From Cellulomonas sp. PhB143 (lineage in GTDB: Bacteria > Actinomycetota > Actinomycetes > Actinomycetales > Cellulomonadaceae), in contig NZ_RKIJ01000001.1 in assembly GCF_003752595.1 (NCBI RefSeq), forward strand, positions 1 through 64,000: a stretch of DNA of 64,000 nucleotides, written 5' to 3'. Of this stretch, positions 8,973 through 16,884 are shown piece after piece. Position 1 is the stretch's first letter. Every line of letters starts with the position of its first letter. The position numbers and the translations under genes are program-made. The notes below the pieces were generated by a model, which worked only from the letters and a program-made list of their open reading frames with translations, made no database searches and had not been told where the DNA came from.

Positions 8973-9019
8973 GGCGTTGTCCTTGGCACATCGAAGCGTG
9001 GATCCGGCCGGAGGACCAA

Positions 9020-9568
9020 GTGGAATCTGAGGACGAGGTCGTCGTCGGGACGACGCTGTACCGGGTGAGCCCGTCGGGACGCCTACATATCCCCGGGTGT
9101 AGTCACCTGCAGGTGACGGACCGGGACAAGCTGGTCGAGGCGTCGCCGGAGGATCGCGCCCGCCTCGAGCTGTGCAGCGAGTGTGGCGACGAGATCCGCG
9201 GGGTCGGGCGTCGAACCTTTGCGAGTCTCGACGCGGCGCTCGAAGCGCTGCCTCTGGCGGTGGAGAACCGACCGCGGGTGCGCGAGATCGTGCGGGACGT
9301 CGAGCACTCTCGGGTGTGGATCCCGAATGGCGGCTCGTACGTCGCACTCGGGTACACGGACGGGCGTCCAGCTGCCGCGTACGTCAACCGGGGTTTCGTC
9401 GACGTGCGCGACGAGAGTCTCTCGCCGCCGTACGAGCGACATGAGCTACCGAATTTCGCTGGGCGTGGAATCGGCGGGGCGGCTGGCCGGGCCGAGAGGC
9501 CGACGGCGACCTGTCCCCAGTGCCACATGTCGCTGCCGGCGAGTGGCGTGTGCGAGTGCTCGGAGTGA
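9020..9568 (+). CDS. unknown protein with two cysteine-rich metal-binding-like motifs
   Basis: About 182 aa from a GTG with GGAGG five bases before it. The N-terminal part has HIPGCSHL followed by LCSECGDE, a likely His/Cys zinc site. The middle is a small alpha/beta region of no recognised family. The tail is CPQCHMSLPASGVCECSE, nearly matching CPNCFVIMPASGVCDTCG of the protein at 6688-7260. It follows the NERD-helicase gene by 47 bases on the same strand. Base composition is lower in GC than the helicase gene. Function unknown; the shared tail suggests a common partner. Confidence 0.68.
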   Translation: MESEDEVVVGTTLYRVSPSGRLHIPGCSHLQVTDRDKLVEASPEDRARLELCSECGDEIRGVGRRTFASLDAALEALPLAVENRPRVREIVRDVEHSRVWIPNGGSYVALGYTDGRPAAAYVNRGFVDVRDESLSPPYERHELPNFAGRGIGGAAGRAERPTATCPQCHMSLPASGVCECSE

Positions 9569-9598
9569 GGGCGGGCGCGCTGTTCGCTTTGCTACAAG

Positions 9599-9617
9599 TA
9601 CAGTTATATTAACTGTA
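9599..9617. repeat. AT-rich palindrome between convergent genes
   Basis: TACAGTTA, a TAT spacer, then TAACTGTA: a perfect 8-bp inverted repeat. It is very AT-rich in a GC-rich setting and lies between the stops at 9568 and 9624. It could be a weak bidirectional terminator, a regulator site, or a scar of insertion. The low GC argues against a strong intrinsic terminator. Confidence 0.6.
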
Positions 9618-9623
9618 TCTATA

Positions 9624-10517
9624 CTAGTGAGTCCGGGCGACGAATCGTTCGTATCGCCAGGACAGCAGTTCGCGGTCGGGCCGGTCTGAGCGTTTACGCG
9701 GCAGTTTCAGGAACCGCCCATGCATCTCCTGGAGCCCGTGCTTGAGCATGGGCCCGTCGATCTCCGCGAGCAGGTCGAGCGCGATATCCACCCGGTGGTC
9801 GGCGGTGATGCCGAGCATGTTCTGGTCGTACGCGCTGTGGTGGATCTTGCAGAGCGCCAGCCCATTGGTCGTCGTCGGGACCCCAGCCTCCTCGGAATCC
9901 GGGACGATGTGCGCCGCGTCGAGGAGTGCGCCGTGCTTCAGTTCGCAGATGGCGCACCGCGTCTCGTACGCGACGAGGACCCGTGTGCGGAACGCCGGCT
10001 GGTGGAGGCGCTGCTTCGCGAGCCTGAGCGCATACTCGCGCTGCGGCTGGGTGAGATGCCGGACGTCGGGCACGAACGTGAACGACTCGTCGAGGGCGAT
10101 GAGAAACATGCTGTTCTCCGGCTCGTCGTCGACGACATATACCGGCGCGACCGGTGTGTAGATGTTCGCGACCTCTTTGCGGAAGAGGATCAGCGGTTGA
10201 CCGGTCGTCATCGCATGACGCAGCTTGCGGTTGTCGCCGGACCACGGGTCTCCGCTGCGGTATGCGTAGTGCAGGAGGCCGTCGTCCGCCTCGGTGTCGT
10301 CGTACGGTCCGTTCGCTGTGCTGACGATCGAGAGGGTGGAAGCAAAGGCGCTGGGGTTGCGGATTCCCCGCGAGTAGTCGATGACGGGAATCTTCTGCCC
10401 GTCGATGTGGAAGTCGAGCAGCTCGTCGCGCCGCAGGAATCCGCCGTTGGCCTCGGCGCGCTGATGGACCCAGTCGATGATGCGAAGGCGAAGCGCTGCT
10501 TCGAGTGCGGAGTCCAC
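9624..10517 (-). CDS. HNH endonuclease with SRA-like N-terminal region
   Basis: About 297 aa from the GTG at 10517. The C-terminal third is an HNH nuclease: CAIC at 188-191, DAAHIVP with His203, NGLAL with Asn218, and CKIHHSAYD with His226/227. The N-terminal half has SRA/YDG-like landmarks in order: GIRNP, TLSIVS, GPYDD, LLHYAYR, DNRKLRHA, PLILF. That layout suggests a McrA-like, modification-dependent restriction enzyme; this is inference from pattern, not alignment. A longer reading from an ATG at 10631 adds 38 residues of no protein-like character, so I prefer the shorter start, though neither has a good ribosome site. GC is lower than in surrounding genes. Confidence 0.78.
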   Translation of the reverse strand: MDSALEAALRLRIIDWVHQRAEANGGFLRRDELLDFHIDGQKIPVIDYSRGIRNPSAFASTLSIVSTANGPYDDTEADDGLLHYAYRSGDPWSGDNRKLRHAMTTGQPLILFRKEVANIYTPVAPVYVVDDEPENSMFLIALDESFTFVPDVRHLTQPQREYALRLAKQRLHQPAFRTRVLVAYETRCAICELKHGALLDAAHIVPDSEEAGVPTTTNGLALCKIHHSAYDQNMLGITADHRVDIALDLLAEIDGPMLKHGLQEMHGRFLKLPRKRSDRPDRELLSWRYERFVARTH

Positions 10518-10653
10518 GGTCGAAGCTGACCAGACGAGTGCCAGGGGTGCAACGCAGGGGAGAGGTGAAAAGGCGTCCGTGCTGGCTTGCGCCCTACTGA
10601 CGACCCAGTAAGTTCGGCGTGTCCGGTTCATCCCTCAACGGTGAGGAAGTTCC

Positions 10654-11964
10654 ATGCGGAAGCTCAGGATGACGGCCGCGCTCTGCGGTGCCGTCGCGCT
10701 AGCCGTTGCCGGTGCCATCCCTAGCAGCGCTCACGGCCACGATCCCGCGCCGGTCACCACCGGGACGGTCGCGTTCACGCTCGACGGCACCGTGCTCGAC
10801 GCCGGCGAGCAGGTCACGTCGGTGACGCTCGACCTGCGACGCGTGCCGGGAATCTCGGCGGCGCGGATCACGCCGTCGACCTTCACGGTCCGCGCGGAAG
10901 GTCGCGTGCCTGACGGCGCCTCGTCCGGCTCCGCGTCCGACGTCGCCTTCGACGTCGAACGCGCGGTGACGAAGGTGCGGACGCTCCCGGGCGGGAAGGT
11001 CGAGCTCGACCTGGCGTCGGGCAACGGCGCGGAGGGGGCCTCGACCCTCACCTATCTGGGGGACCAGGGGCGCAACGTCCTGCTCGACCTGGACTACACG
11101 ATCCAGCAGAACGCTCCGATCACGCTGCGGAACGGGCGTGATGTGACGGTGGGCTCGTTCGAGCAGCGCGGCCTCGTCGACCCCGAGGTCGACGCCTTCA
11201 GCAGCACGACTTCCGGCGACGGTCTCAAGTACCGCCTCTATGCGCCGGCTCGGGCCAAGGGCGACAGACCGCTCGTCGTCTGGTTGCACGGAAACGGCGA
11301 GGGGGGACTTCCGGGCTACTACGGCAACGAGGTCCAGCTCCGCGCCAACCGCGGCGCGCTCGGCTTTGCCACGTCGAAGGCGCAGCGGATCTTCGGCGGC
11401 GCGTACGTCGTCGCGCCGGAGGTCCCCGACACCTGGTACAATGCCGATGAATCGGGATATCGCGGGAAGCTCCGCGCGCTGATCACCGAGCTGTCTCACC
11501 GCTATCGGATCGATCAGAGCCGGATCCACGTCGCGGGCGCATCCGCCGGTGGGCTCATGGCGGTCGAGCTCGGAGCCGCTTACCCGGAGACCTTCGCCTC
11601 GGTCGTCACCGCGGCGCCGGCACTGAACCTCTTCCGGACGGGCGACTACCTCATCGGGGCGGACGAGGTCGTGCGCCTCGCGGACACCCCGACCTGGTTC
11701 ATCCAGTCCCGTGACGACGCGACGGTGCCGTTCGAGAAGGCCAGCGTCTGGGCGCACGACCTGCTCCCGGGCTCGGAGCTCACGCTCTACGACACGGTGA
11801 CGTGGGCCGGCGAGACCTATCCGGGTCACTGGTCGTGGATCTACCTCGCGCACGACGACCCCGCGACCGCCCGCGGCACCCACGTCTGGGAATGGATGAG
11901 TCGGCAGGATCGTGCACCCGCGGACGGTGGGACCCGCGGCCACGGCGGTGGTCACCGCTCGTAG
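10654..11964 (+). CDS. secreted alpha/beta-hydrolase esterase
   Basis: 436 aa. A signal peptide runs to about residue 26 (ALAVAGAIPSSAHG). An N-terminal beta-sandwich-like domain spans about 35-175. A catalytic alpha/beta-hydrolase domain then starts with LVVWLHGNGEGG. The nucleophile is Ser297 in GASAGG, the acid is probably Asp354 or Asp355 (SRDDATVPF), and the base is probably His392 (YPGHWSW). This layout matches secreted PHB-depolymerase/feruloyl-esterase-like hydrolases acting on polymer-linked esters. A His/Gly-rich tail ends the protein. The gene is convergent with RNase Z and shares a strong hairpin terminator with it. Confidence 0.85.
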   Translation: MRKLRMTAALCGAVALAVAGAIPSSAHGHDPAPVTTGTVAFTLDGTVLDAGEQVTSVTLDLRRVPGISAARITPSTFTVRAEGRVPDGASSGSASDVAFDVERAVTKVRTLPGGKVELDLASGNGAEGASTLTYLGDQGRNVLLDLDYTIQQNAPITLRNGRDVTVGSFEQRGLVDPEVDAFSSTTSGDGLKYRLYAPARAKGDRPLVVWLHGNGEGGLPGYYGNEVQLRANRGALGFATSKAQRIFGGAYVVAPEVPDTWYNADESGYRGKLRALITELSHRYRIDQSRIHVAGASAGGLMAVELGAAYPETFASVVTAAPALNLFRTGDYLIGADEVVRLADTPTWFIQSRDDATVPFEKASVWAHDLLPGSELTLYDTVTWAGETYPGHWSWIYLAHDDPATARGTHVWEWMSRQDRAPADGGTRGHGGGHRS

Positions 11965-11982
11965 GCCGGCCGGCCGCCCGCC

Positions 11983-12013
11983 GTGCCGGGGCGGCTCAGC
12001 GCCGCCCCGGCAC
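11983..12013. terminator. bidirectional hairpin terminator
   Basis: GTGCCGGGGCGGC, a TCAGC loop, then GCCGCCCCGGCAC form a perfect 13-bp stem. It lies between the esterase stop (11964) and the RNase Z stop (11996-11998 on the other strand). One arm is inside the last codons of RNase Z. No T-run follows, as is common in actinobacteria. Confidence 0.75.
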
Positions 12014-12931
12014 CCGCACCCGGTCCAGGTCCCGCGCCACGCACAGCTCCCCGTCGAACACCTCGCGCGCCTCGCGCTCGAACTCGCCCGCGTCGTCGTA
12101 CCGCTGCGAGAAGTGCGTGAGCACGAGCGAGCGCACCCCCGCCTCCGCCGCGACGGTCGCGGCCTGCCGCGCCGTCAGGTGCCCGAACCGCTGCGCGAGC
12201 TCCGCGTCCCGGTCCAGGAACGTCGACTCGATGACCAGCAGGTCGACGCCGTCGGCGAGCGTGGACACCCCGTCGCACAGCCGCGTGTCCATGACGAGCG
12301 CGAACGACTGCCCCGGCCTCGGCTCGCTCACCTCGTCGACGTGCACGGTCCGCCCGTCCGGCGCGGTGACGCTCCCGGAGCGCTGCAGCTCTCCCACGAC
12401 CGGCCCCGCGAGCCCGACGGCGGCGAGCCGCTCCGGCACGAGGCGTCGCCCGTCCGGCTCCTCGAGCCGGTAGCCGAACGCCTCGACCCCGTGGTCGAGC
12501 CGCGCCGCCCGCAGGGTGAACCCGCTCCGGGAACCCGCGCCTGCGACGTCGGGCACCACACCGTCCTCCGTGAGGGGCTGCAGCGCCAGGTCGGCCTGGT
12601 GGTAGTAGGACGTCGCGTCGATCAGGTTCTCGATCCAGCGCTGCCCCGAGGCGGGAAAGCTGATCGGGACGGTGTGCGGCACGTGGTCGAGGCTGATGCG
12701 CTGCACGACGCCGGCGAGCCCGAGGCTGTGGTCGCCGTGCAGGTGGGTGATCGCGATGCGCGTGAGGTCGGTCGCCGAGACGCCGGCGTGGACCATCTGC
12801 CGCTGGGTGCCCTCGCCGGGGTCGAAGAGGATGGCGTCGTCGTCCCAGATCAGCACGTAGCCGTTGTGGTTGCGCTCGCGCGTCGGCACCTGGCTGGCGG
12901 TGCCGAGGACGACGAGCTCGCGGCGGAACAC
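11996..12931 (-). CDS. rnz: ribonuclease Z (tRNA 3' processing)
   Basis: 311 aa from the GTG at 12931. It has the family's opening [20 protein letters not shown] and the metallo-beta-lactamase zinc motif HLHGDH (His63, His65, Asp67, His68). [12 protein letters not shown] and LTHFSQRY are further RNase Z hallmarks. The enzyme trims the 3' trailer of tRNA precursors, using two zinc ions, in the cytoplasm. An in-frame ATG at 12967 would add 12 residues ([12 protein letters not shown]); family members usually begin near RRELVVLG, so the GTG is preferred with modest certainty. It follows the LysR gene on the same strand. Confidence 0.92.
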   Translation of the reverse strand: MFRRELVVLGTASQVPTRERNHNGYVLIWDDDAILFDPGEGTQRQMVHAGVSATDLTRIAITHLHGDHSLGLAGVVQRISLDHVPHTVPISFPASGQRWIENLIDATSYYHQADLALQPLTEDGVVPDVAGAGSRSGFTLRAARLDHGVEAFGYRLEEPDGRRLVPERLAAVGLAGPVVGELQRSGSVTAPDGRTVHVDEVSEPRPGQSFALVMDTRLCDGVSTLADGVDLLVIESTFLDRDAELAQRFGHLTARQAATVAAEAGVRSLVLTHFSQRYDDAGEFEREAREVFDGELCVARDLDRVRVPGRR

Positions 12932-13003
12932 CGCGCCAGGGTGACACCGCGGGAAGGACCAGGCCATCGGACGGACGCACCGGCGGTCGGACGCGGTGCG
13001 GTC

Positions 13004-13978
13004 CTACGCCGAGCGCTGCTCGACGAGCGCAGGGTCGTCCGACGGGAGCCACATCGGGGCCCGGCCGACGGCGTCCGGCTGGAGCCACCCACGGGTCGCG
13101 GAGGTCTGCACGGCCGTCTCGACGAAGTCCGTCGTCGCCCGGGAGGGGTTCTCTGCGCGCCAGGCGACCCACCACGGATAGACGGGCTGGAGCTCGGCCG
13201 GCCGGTGCACGGGGATCCCGGCCTCGGCGTACCGGTGCGCGTAGCTCTCGAACTCGAGCGTGAACGCCGGCTCGCGGCCGCGGCTGACACCGGCGAGACA
13301 GTGCTGGAAGGTGCCCGGGTTGCCGAGCCAGCGCAACGGCACGAGGGTCTGCCGCTCGAAGGCGGCGAGGTACTCCCCGTGCACGTTGAACATGCGCGAG
13401 CCCGCCGCGTCGGCGAAGACCTCGACGGGGCGCTCGTGCAGGGACGCCGAGTCGCGGGGCAGGTCCCCGGCCCTGCCGACGAGGAGCATCGGCTCGAGGC
13501 GGAGCAGCTGCCGCCGCCACCCGGTCGGGTGCTCCGCCAGCATCTGCGGTGTGAGGCGCAGGATCGCCACGTCGAGCTGCTCGGCGAGGAGTGCGTCGAG
13601 CTGACGGGCGCTGTCCATGGAGTGCTCGACCAGCCGCACGTCCTCGAAGTCACCGGCGAACGCGTCCGCCACCAGCCGGCAGGTCTCGAGCTCGAAGATG
13701 TGCGCGATGCGGACGGACCGGGGATCGGGGGTGCGCCGCATCCGCTCGGCGATGGCGAGGAGCCGGCGCGCGTCGCCGAGGAACCGCTCGCCGCGCGGGG
13801 TGAGGGCGACGTGCCGACTGTCCCGCACCAGGAGCAGGCCACCGACGTCGTTCTCGAGCTTGCGGATCTGCTTGGACAGCGCCGGCTGGCTGACGTACAG
13901 CCTCGATGCGGCTCGGCCGAAGTGCAGCTCGTCGGCGAGCGTGACGAAATACCTCACGAGCCGTAGGTCCAGGTCCAA
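13004..13978 (-). CDS. LysR-family transcriptional regulator
   Basis: 324 aa. A classic N-terminal LysR helix-turn-helix: LRLVRYFVTLADELHFGRAA, then RLYVSQPALSKQIRKLE. An effector-binding domain follows in the remaining 230 residues. I start it at a TTG (13978) preceded by GAGAGGCGGG, because LDLDLRLVRYF matches the usual beginning; the upstream in-frame extension looks non-coding. It is divergent from an alpha/beta-hydrolase and SDR pair, so by the usual LysR arrangement it probably controls that operon from the shared 148-bp region. Confidence 0.88.
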   Translation of the reverse strand: MDLDLRLVRYFVTLADELHFGRAASRLYVSQPALSKQIRKLENDVGGLLLVRDSRHVALTPRGERFLGDARRLLAIAERMRRTPDPRSVRIAHIFELETCRLVADAFAGDFEDVRLVEHSMDSARQLDALLAEQLDVAILRLTPQMLAEHPTGWRRQLLRLEPMLLVGRAGDLPRDSASLHERPVEVFADAAGSRMFNVHGEYLAAFERQTLVPLRWLGNPGTFQHCLAGVSRGREPAFTLEFESYAHRYAEAGIPVHRPAELQPVYPWWVAWRAENPSRATTDFVETAVQTSATRGWLQPDAVGRAPMWLPSDDPALVEQRSA

Positions 13979-14126
13979 TCGCCCGCCTCTCCGAGCGCCA
14001 CCGTAGCGGCACCCGCCCGCGTGGACCACCGCGGTTATCGATCGCGACCGGCTGGGTCTTGGACACGGTCGGGAGCGGCGGTGTGTGGTTGTCCCGACGG
14101 CACGCCCGCACCCCGAAGGAGACCTC

Positions 14127-14927
14127 ATGACCGGAGCAGCAACCCCGATCGTCTTCGTCCACGGCCTGTGGCTGCACGCCACGAGCTGGGGCCCCTGGCT
14201 CGACCTGTTCCGCGACGCGGGGTACGCGCCGGTCGCTCCGGGATGGCCGAACGAGCCGGCCACGGTCAGCGAGGCGCGCGCGGAGCCCGAGCTCGTCGCG
14301 GACACGTCCATCGACGAGGCGGTCGCGCACTACGCCGCGCTGATCGACGACCTCGACGCCGCCCCCGTGATCATCGGGCACTCCTTCGGCGGTCTGATCA
14401 CCGAGAAGCTGCTCGGTCGGGGCGTCGGCGCGGCCGGCGTGGCGATCGACCCGGCACAGATCAAGGGGGTCCTTCCCCTGCCCCTCGCGCAGCTCCGCGC
14501 GGGGCTCCCGGCGCTCGGCAACCCCGCGAACCTGCACAAGGCGGTCTCGTTGACGCGCAAGGAGTTCCGGTACGGGTTCGGCAACGCCGTCGCGGAGGAG
14601 GAGTCCGACGCGCTCTTCGAGAGATGGGCGATCCCCTCACCGGCGCGTCCGCTGTTCCAGGCGGCCGCCGCGAACTTCGTCATGCACTCGCAGGCCGCGG
14701 TCGACACCGACAACAGCGACCGTGGCCCGCTCCTGCTGATCTCCGGGACCGCGGACCACACGGTGCCCGACAGCGTGACCAGGTCCACGCTCAAGCAGTA
14801 CCGCGACTCCACGGCCGTGACCGAGCTGCGGCAGTTCGAGGGCCGGGGGCACTCGCTCACCGTGGACAGCGGCTGGCGGGACGTCGCGGGTGCCGTCCTC
14901 GACTGGCTGAAGAGCCAGGGACTCTGA
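14127..14927 (+). CDS. alpha/beta hydrolase
   Basis: 266 aa. IVFVHGLWLHA carries the oxyanion-hole HG. GHSFGG holds the nucleophile Ser86, GTADHTVP holds Asp210, and GRGHSLT holds His242, giving a complete triad. No signal peptide, so it is cytosolic. GAAGGAGA lies five bases before the ATG; an earlier in-frame GTG at 14085 has no such site. It is transcribed away from the LysR gene and followed after 10 bases by an SDR. The family covers esterases, haloperoxidase-like and lactone hydrolases; the substrate is unknown. Confidence 0.87.
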   Translation: MTGAATPIVFVHGLWLHATSWGPWLDLFRDAGYAPVAPGWPNEPATVSEARAEPELVADTSIDEAVAHYAALIDDLDAAPVIIGHSFGGLITEKLLGRGVGAAGVAIDPAQIKGVLPLPLAQLRAGLPALGNPANLHKAVSLTRKEFRYGFGNAVAEEESDALFERWAIPSPARPLFQAAAANFVMHSQAAVDTDNSDRGPLLLISGTADHTVPDSVTRSTLKQYRDSTAVTELRQFEGRGHSLTVDSGWRDVAGAVLDWLKSQGL

Positions 14928-14937
14928 GGGCCGCGCC

Positions 14938-15726
14938 GTGGACCTGGGGCTGGAAGGAACCACCGCGGTCGTCACGGGCGCGAGCAAGGGCATCGGGCTG
15001 GCAGTCACCCGTGCTCTCGCCGCGGAGGGCGTCCACGTCTTCGCGGGCGCGCGCGGCTCGAGCCCCGAGCTGGACGAGCTCGCCGCCGCCGGCAGCGTCC
15101 GTCTCGTGGCCGTGGACCTGTCGACCGCGGCGGGATCGAACGAGCTCGTCGCAGCCGCCCTCGACCGCGGGGGGCTGGACATCCTGGTCAACAACGTCGG
15201 CCAGGTCTCGCCCCGGCTCAACGGGTTCCTGATGGTGTCCGACGACGAGTGGCTGCGATCGCTCAACCTCAACCTCATGGCGGCGGTGCGGACGACCCGG
15301 GCGGCGCTCCCGGCCATGCTGGCGGAGGGCCACGGGTCGATCGTGACGATCAGCTCCGTCAACGCCTTTCTGCCGGACCCCCCGGTGCTCGACTACGGCG
15401 CGGCCAAGGCGGCCCTGACCAACTTCTCGAAGGGGCTCTCCAAGGAGGTCGGCGCCCACGGCGTGCGCCTGAACACCATCAGCCCCGGGCCGGTCGCGAC
15501 CGACCTCTGGCTCGGCGACGTCGGCGTCGCCGCCGCGGTCGGGCAGGCGACGGGGCGCGACCCCGGATCGGTCGCGCAGGACGCGGCCGCGCAGTCGGTC
15601 ACCGGTCGGTTCACTCGTCCGGACGAGATCGCGACCCTGGCGGTCCTGCTCGCCAGCGACCGCGCCAGCGGCAACGTCACGGGCTCCGACTTCGTGATCG
15701 ACGGGGGTCTGACGACGCAGACGTGA
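14938..15726 (+). CDS. SDR-family oxidoreductase
   Basis: 262 aa. Classical short-chain dehydrogenase: TGASKGIG at residues 13-20 binds the dinucleotide, NNVG sits at 85-88, and the catalytic residues are Asn110, Ser140, Tyr153 and Lys157 (YGAAK). The C-terminal TGSDFVIDGG is standard for the family. It should oxidise or reduce an alcohol/carbonyl with NAD(P). It lies 10 bases after the hydrolase gene, so they form one operon, probably under the divergent LysR regulator. The start is GTG. Confidence 0.9.
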   Translation: MDLGLEGTTAVVTGASKGIGLAVTRALAAEGVHVFAGARGSSPELDELAAAGSVRLVAVDLSTAAGSNELVAAALDRGGLDILVNNVGQVSPRLNGFLMVSDDEWLRSLNLNLMAAVRTTRAALPAMLAEGHGSIVTISSVNAFLPDPPVLDYGAAKAALTNFSKGLSKEVGAHGVRLNTISPGPVATDLWLGDVGVAAAVGQATGRDPGSVAQDAAAQSVTGRFTRPDEIATLAVLLASDRASGNVTGSDFVIDGGLTTQT

Positions 15727-15792
15727 GCGCCTGCGAGGATGTCGCTCCGGCACCTATGCCCCGGACATCCACCACCATGGGAGAACCTCAGC

Positions 15793-16752
15793 ATGCCCAC
15801 AGCGACGCCGCGCCCACCCGCCGACCCGAAGGCCACCACTGAGGCCCGGTCTCTCCTCGCATCGATCTACGCGACGAGCCGCGCCGGCGAGATCCTCTCG
15901 GGCCAGCACAACACCCCGCGTGAGCTCTCGTCCTACTCGGACCAGGCGCGCGACATCACGGGGCGCTACCCCACCGTGTGGGGTCAGGACTTCGGCTTCG
16001 CGGCCGACGGCGACCAGGACGGCATCTCCTACCGCGCGGCGGTCGTGGACGAGGCGCTGGAGCAGCACGCCGCGGGCTCGGTCATCACGCTGATGTGGCA
16101 TGCCGTGAGGCCTACCGAGGAAGAGCCGGTCACCTTCGACGGCAGCATCTGCCGGGGCAGGCTCGACGCGGACGACTGGGAGGCGCTGCTGACGCCGGGC
16201 ACCGAGGTCCATCAGCGCTGGACCCGCCAGGTCGACGTGGTCGCTGCGTATCTCGCTCGCCTGCGTGACGCGGGCATCCCCGTGCTGTGGCGCCCGTACC
16301 ACGAGATGAACGGCGACTGGTTCTGGTGGGGTGGCCGCGGCGGCCGCCGCGGATACGCGGCTCTGTACCGGCAGCTCCACACCCGACTCGTGGACGTGCA
16401 CGGCCTGCACAACCTGGTCTGGGTGTGGAACGCGAACGCGCCTCGGGAGGATCCGGACGACTTCGCCGCGGGATACGCGGATTTCTACCCAGGACACGAC
16501 ATCGTCGACGTGCTCGCGGCGGACGTCTATCACGACGACTATCGCCAGTCCCACCACGACCAGCTGCGCGAGCTGGCAGAGGGCCGGCCGATCGCTCTGG
16601 GCGAGGTCGGGACGCTGCCGACGTCGCAGGTCCTGGACCGCCAGCCCGGATGGGCGTGGTTCATGACCTGGACCAACTTCCTCACCGAGGGCAACGAGGC
16701 GTCCGCGGTCCGCGCGCTGTTCGACGACCCGCGGGTGCGGCACCGGGCCTGA
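15793..16752 (+). CDS. GH26 family glycoside hydrolase (beta-mannanase-like)
   Basis: 319 aa. Early residues include EILSGQHNTP. The acid/base Glu171 sits in WRPYHEMNGDWFWWG, the diagnostic GH26 segment, and the nucleophile Glu271 is in ALGEVGT. GH26 enzymes are mostly beta-1,4-mannanases or exo-mannobiohydrolases. No signal peptide is visible, which is unusual for a mannanase and suggests it trims imported oligosaccharides in the cytoplasm. The chosen ATG follows a GGAGAA site; the longer reading from 15739 is unlikely. It sits just upstream of the importer operon of glycan locus 1. Confidence 0.88.
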   Translation: MPTATPRPPADPKATTEARSLLASIYATSRAGEILSGQHNTPRELSSYSDQARDITGRYPTVWGQDFGFAADGDQDGISYRAAVVDEALEQHAAGSVITLMWHAVRPTEEEPVTFDGSICRGRLDADDWEALLTPGTEVHQRWTRQVDVVAAYLARLRDAGIPVLWRPYHEMNGDWFWWGGRGGRRGYAALYRQLHTRLVDVHGLHNLVWVWNANAPREDPDDFAAGYADFYPGHDIVDVLAADVYHDDYRQSHHDQLRELAEGRPIALGEVGTLPTSQVLDRQPGWAWFMTWTNFLTEGNEASAVRALFDDPRVRHRA

Positions 16753-16816
16753 CGCCGGCGGGCCGTCGTCTCTGCACGGGCGTGGCGGCCGGTGCGAACC
16801 ACTGTGTCGCGGGGTG

Positions 16817-16846
16817 TTGACACTCGCTACTAGAGCGGTTTAGGTT
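16817..16846 (+). promoter_or_regulatory. sigma-70-type promoter of glycan locus 1
   Basis: A perfect TTGACA at 16817-16822 is followed after 18 bases by TAGGTT at 16841-16846. It lies just upstream of the solute-binding-protein gene. The first LacI operator overlaps the -10 region, which would fit repression by blocking polymerase. Confidence 0.55.
16830..16843. promoter_or_regulatory. LacI-type operator 1, glycan locus 1
   Basis: CTAGAGCGGTTTAG is a pseudo-palindrome centred on CG, matching its own reverse complement at 10 of 14 positions. It resembles LacI-family sites. It overlaps the -10 box of the promoter upstream of the binding-protein gene. The likely regulator is the LacI protein encoded inside the same operon (24058-25095). 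Confidence 0.6.
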
Positions 16847-16854
16847 CGGGAGCA

Positions 16855-16868
16855 CTGAACCGCTTTAG
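16855..16868. promoter_or_regulatory. LacI-type operator 2, glycan locus 1
   Basis: CTGAACCGCTTTAG shares the CTNAANCGNTTTAG pattern with the site at 16830, read on the opposite strand. The two centres are 25 bases apart. It lies between the promoter and the ribosome site of the binding-protein gene. The pair could bind two repressor dimers. Confidence 0.6.
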
Positions 16869-16884
16869 TTGCGAGGAGGCAACC

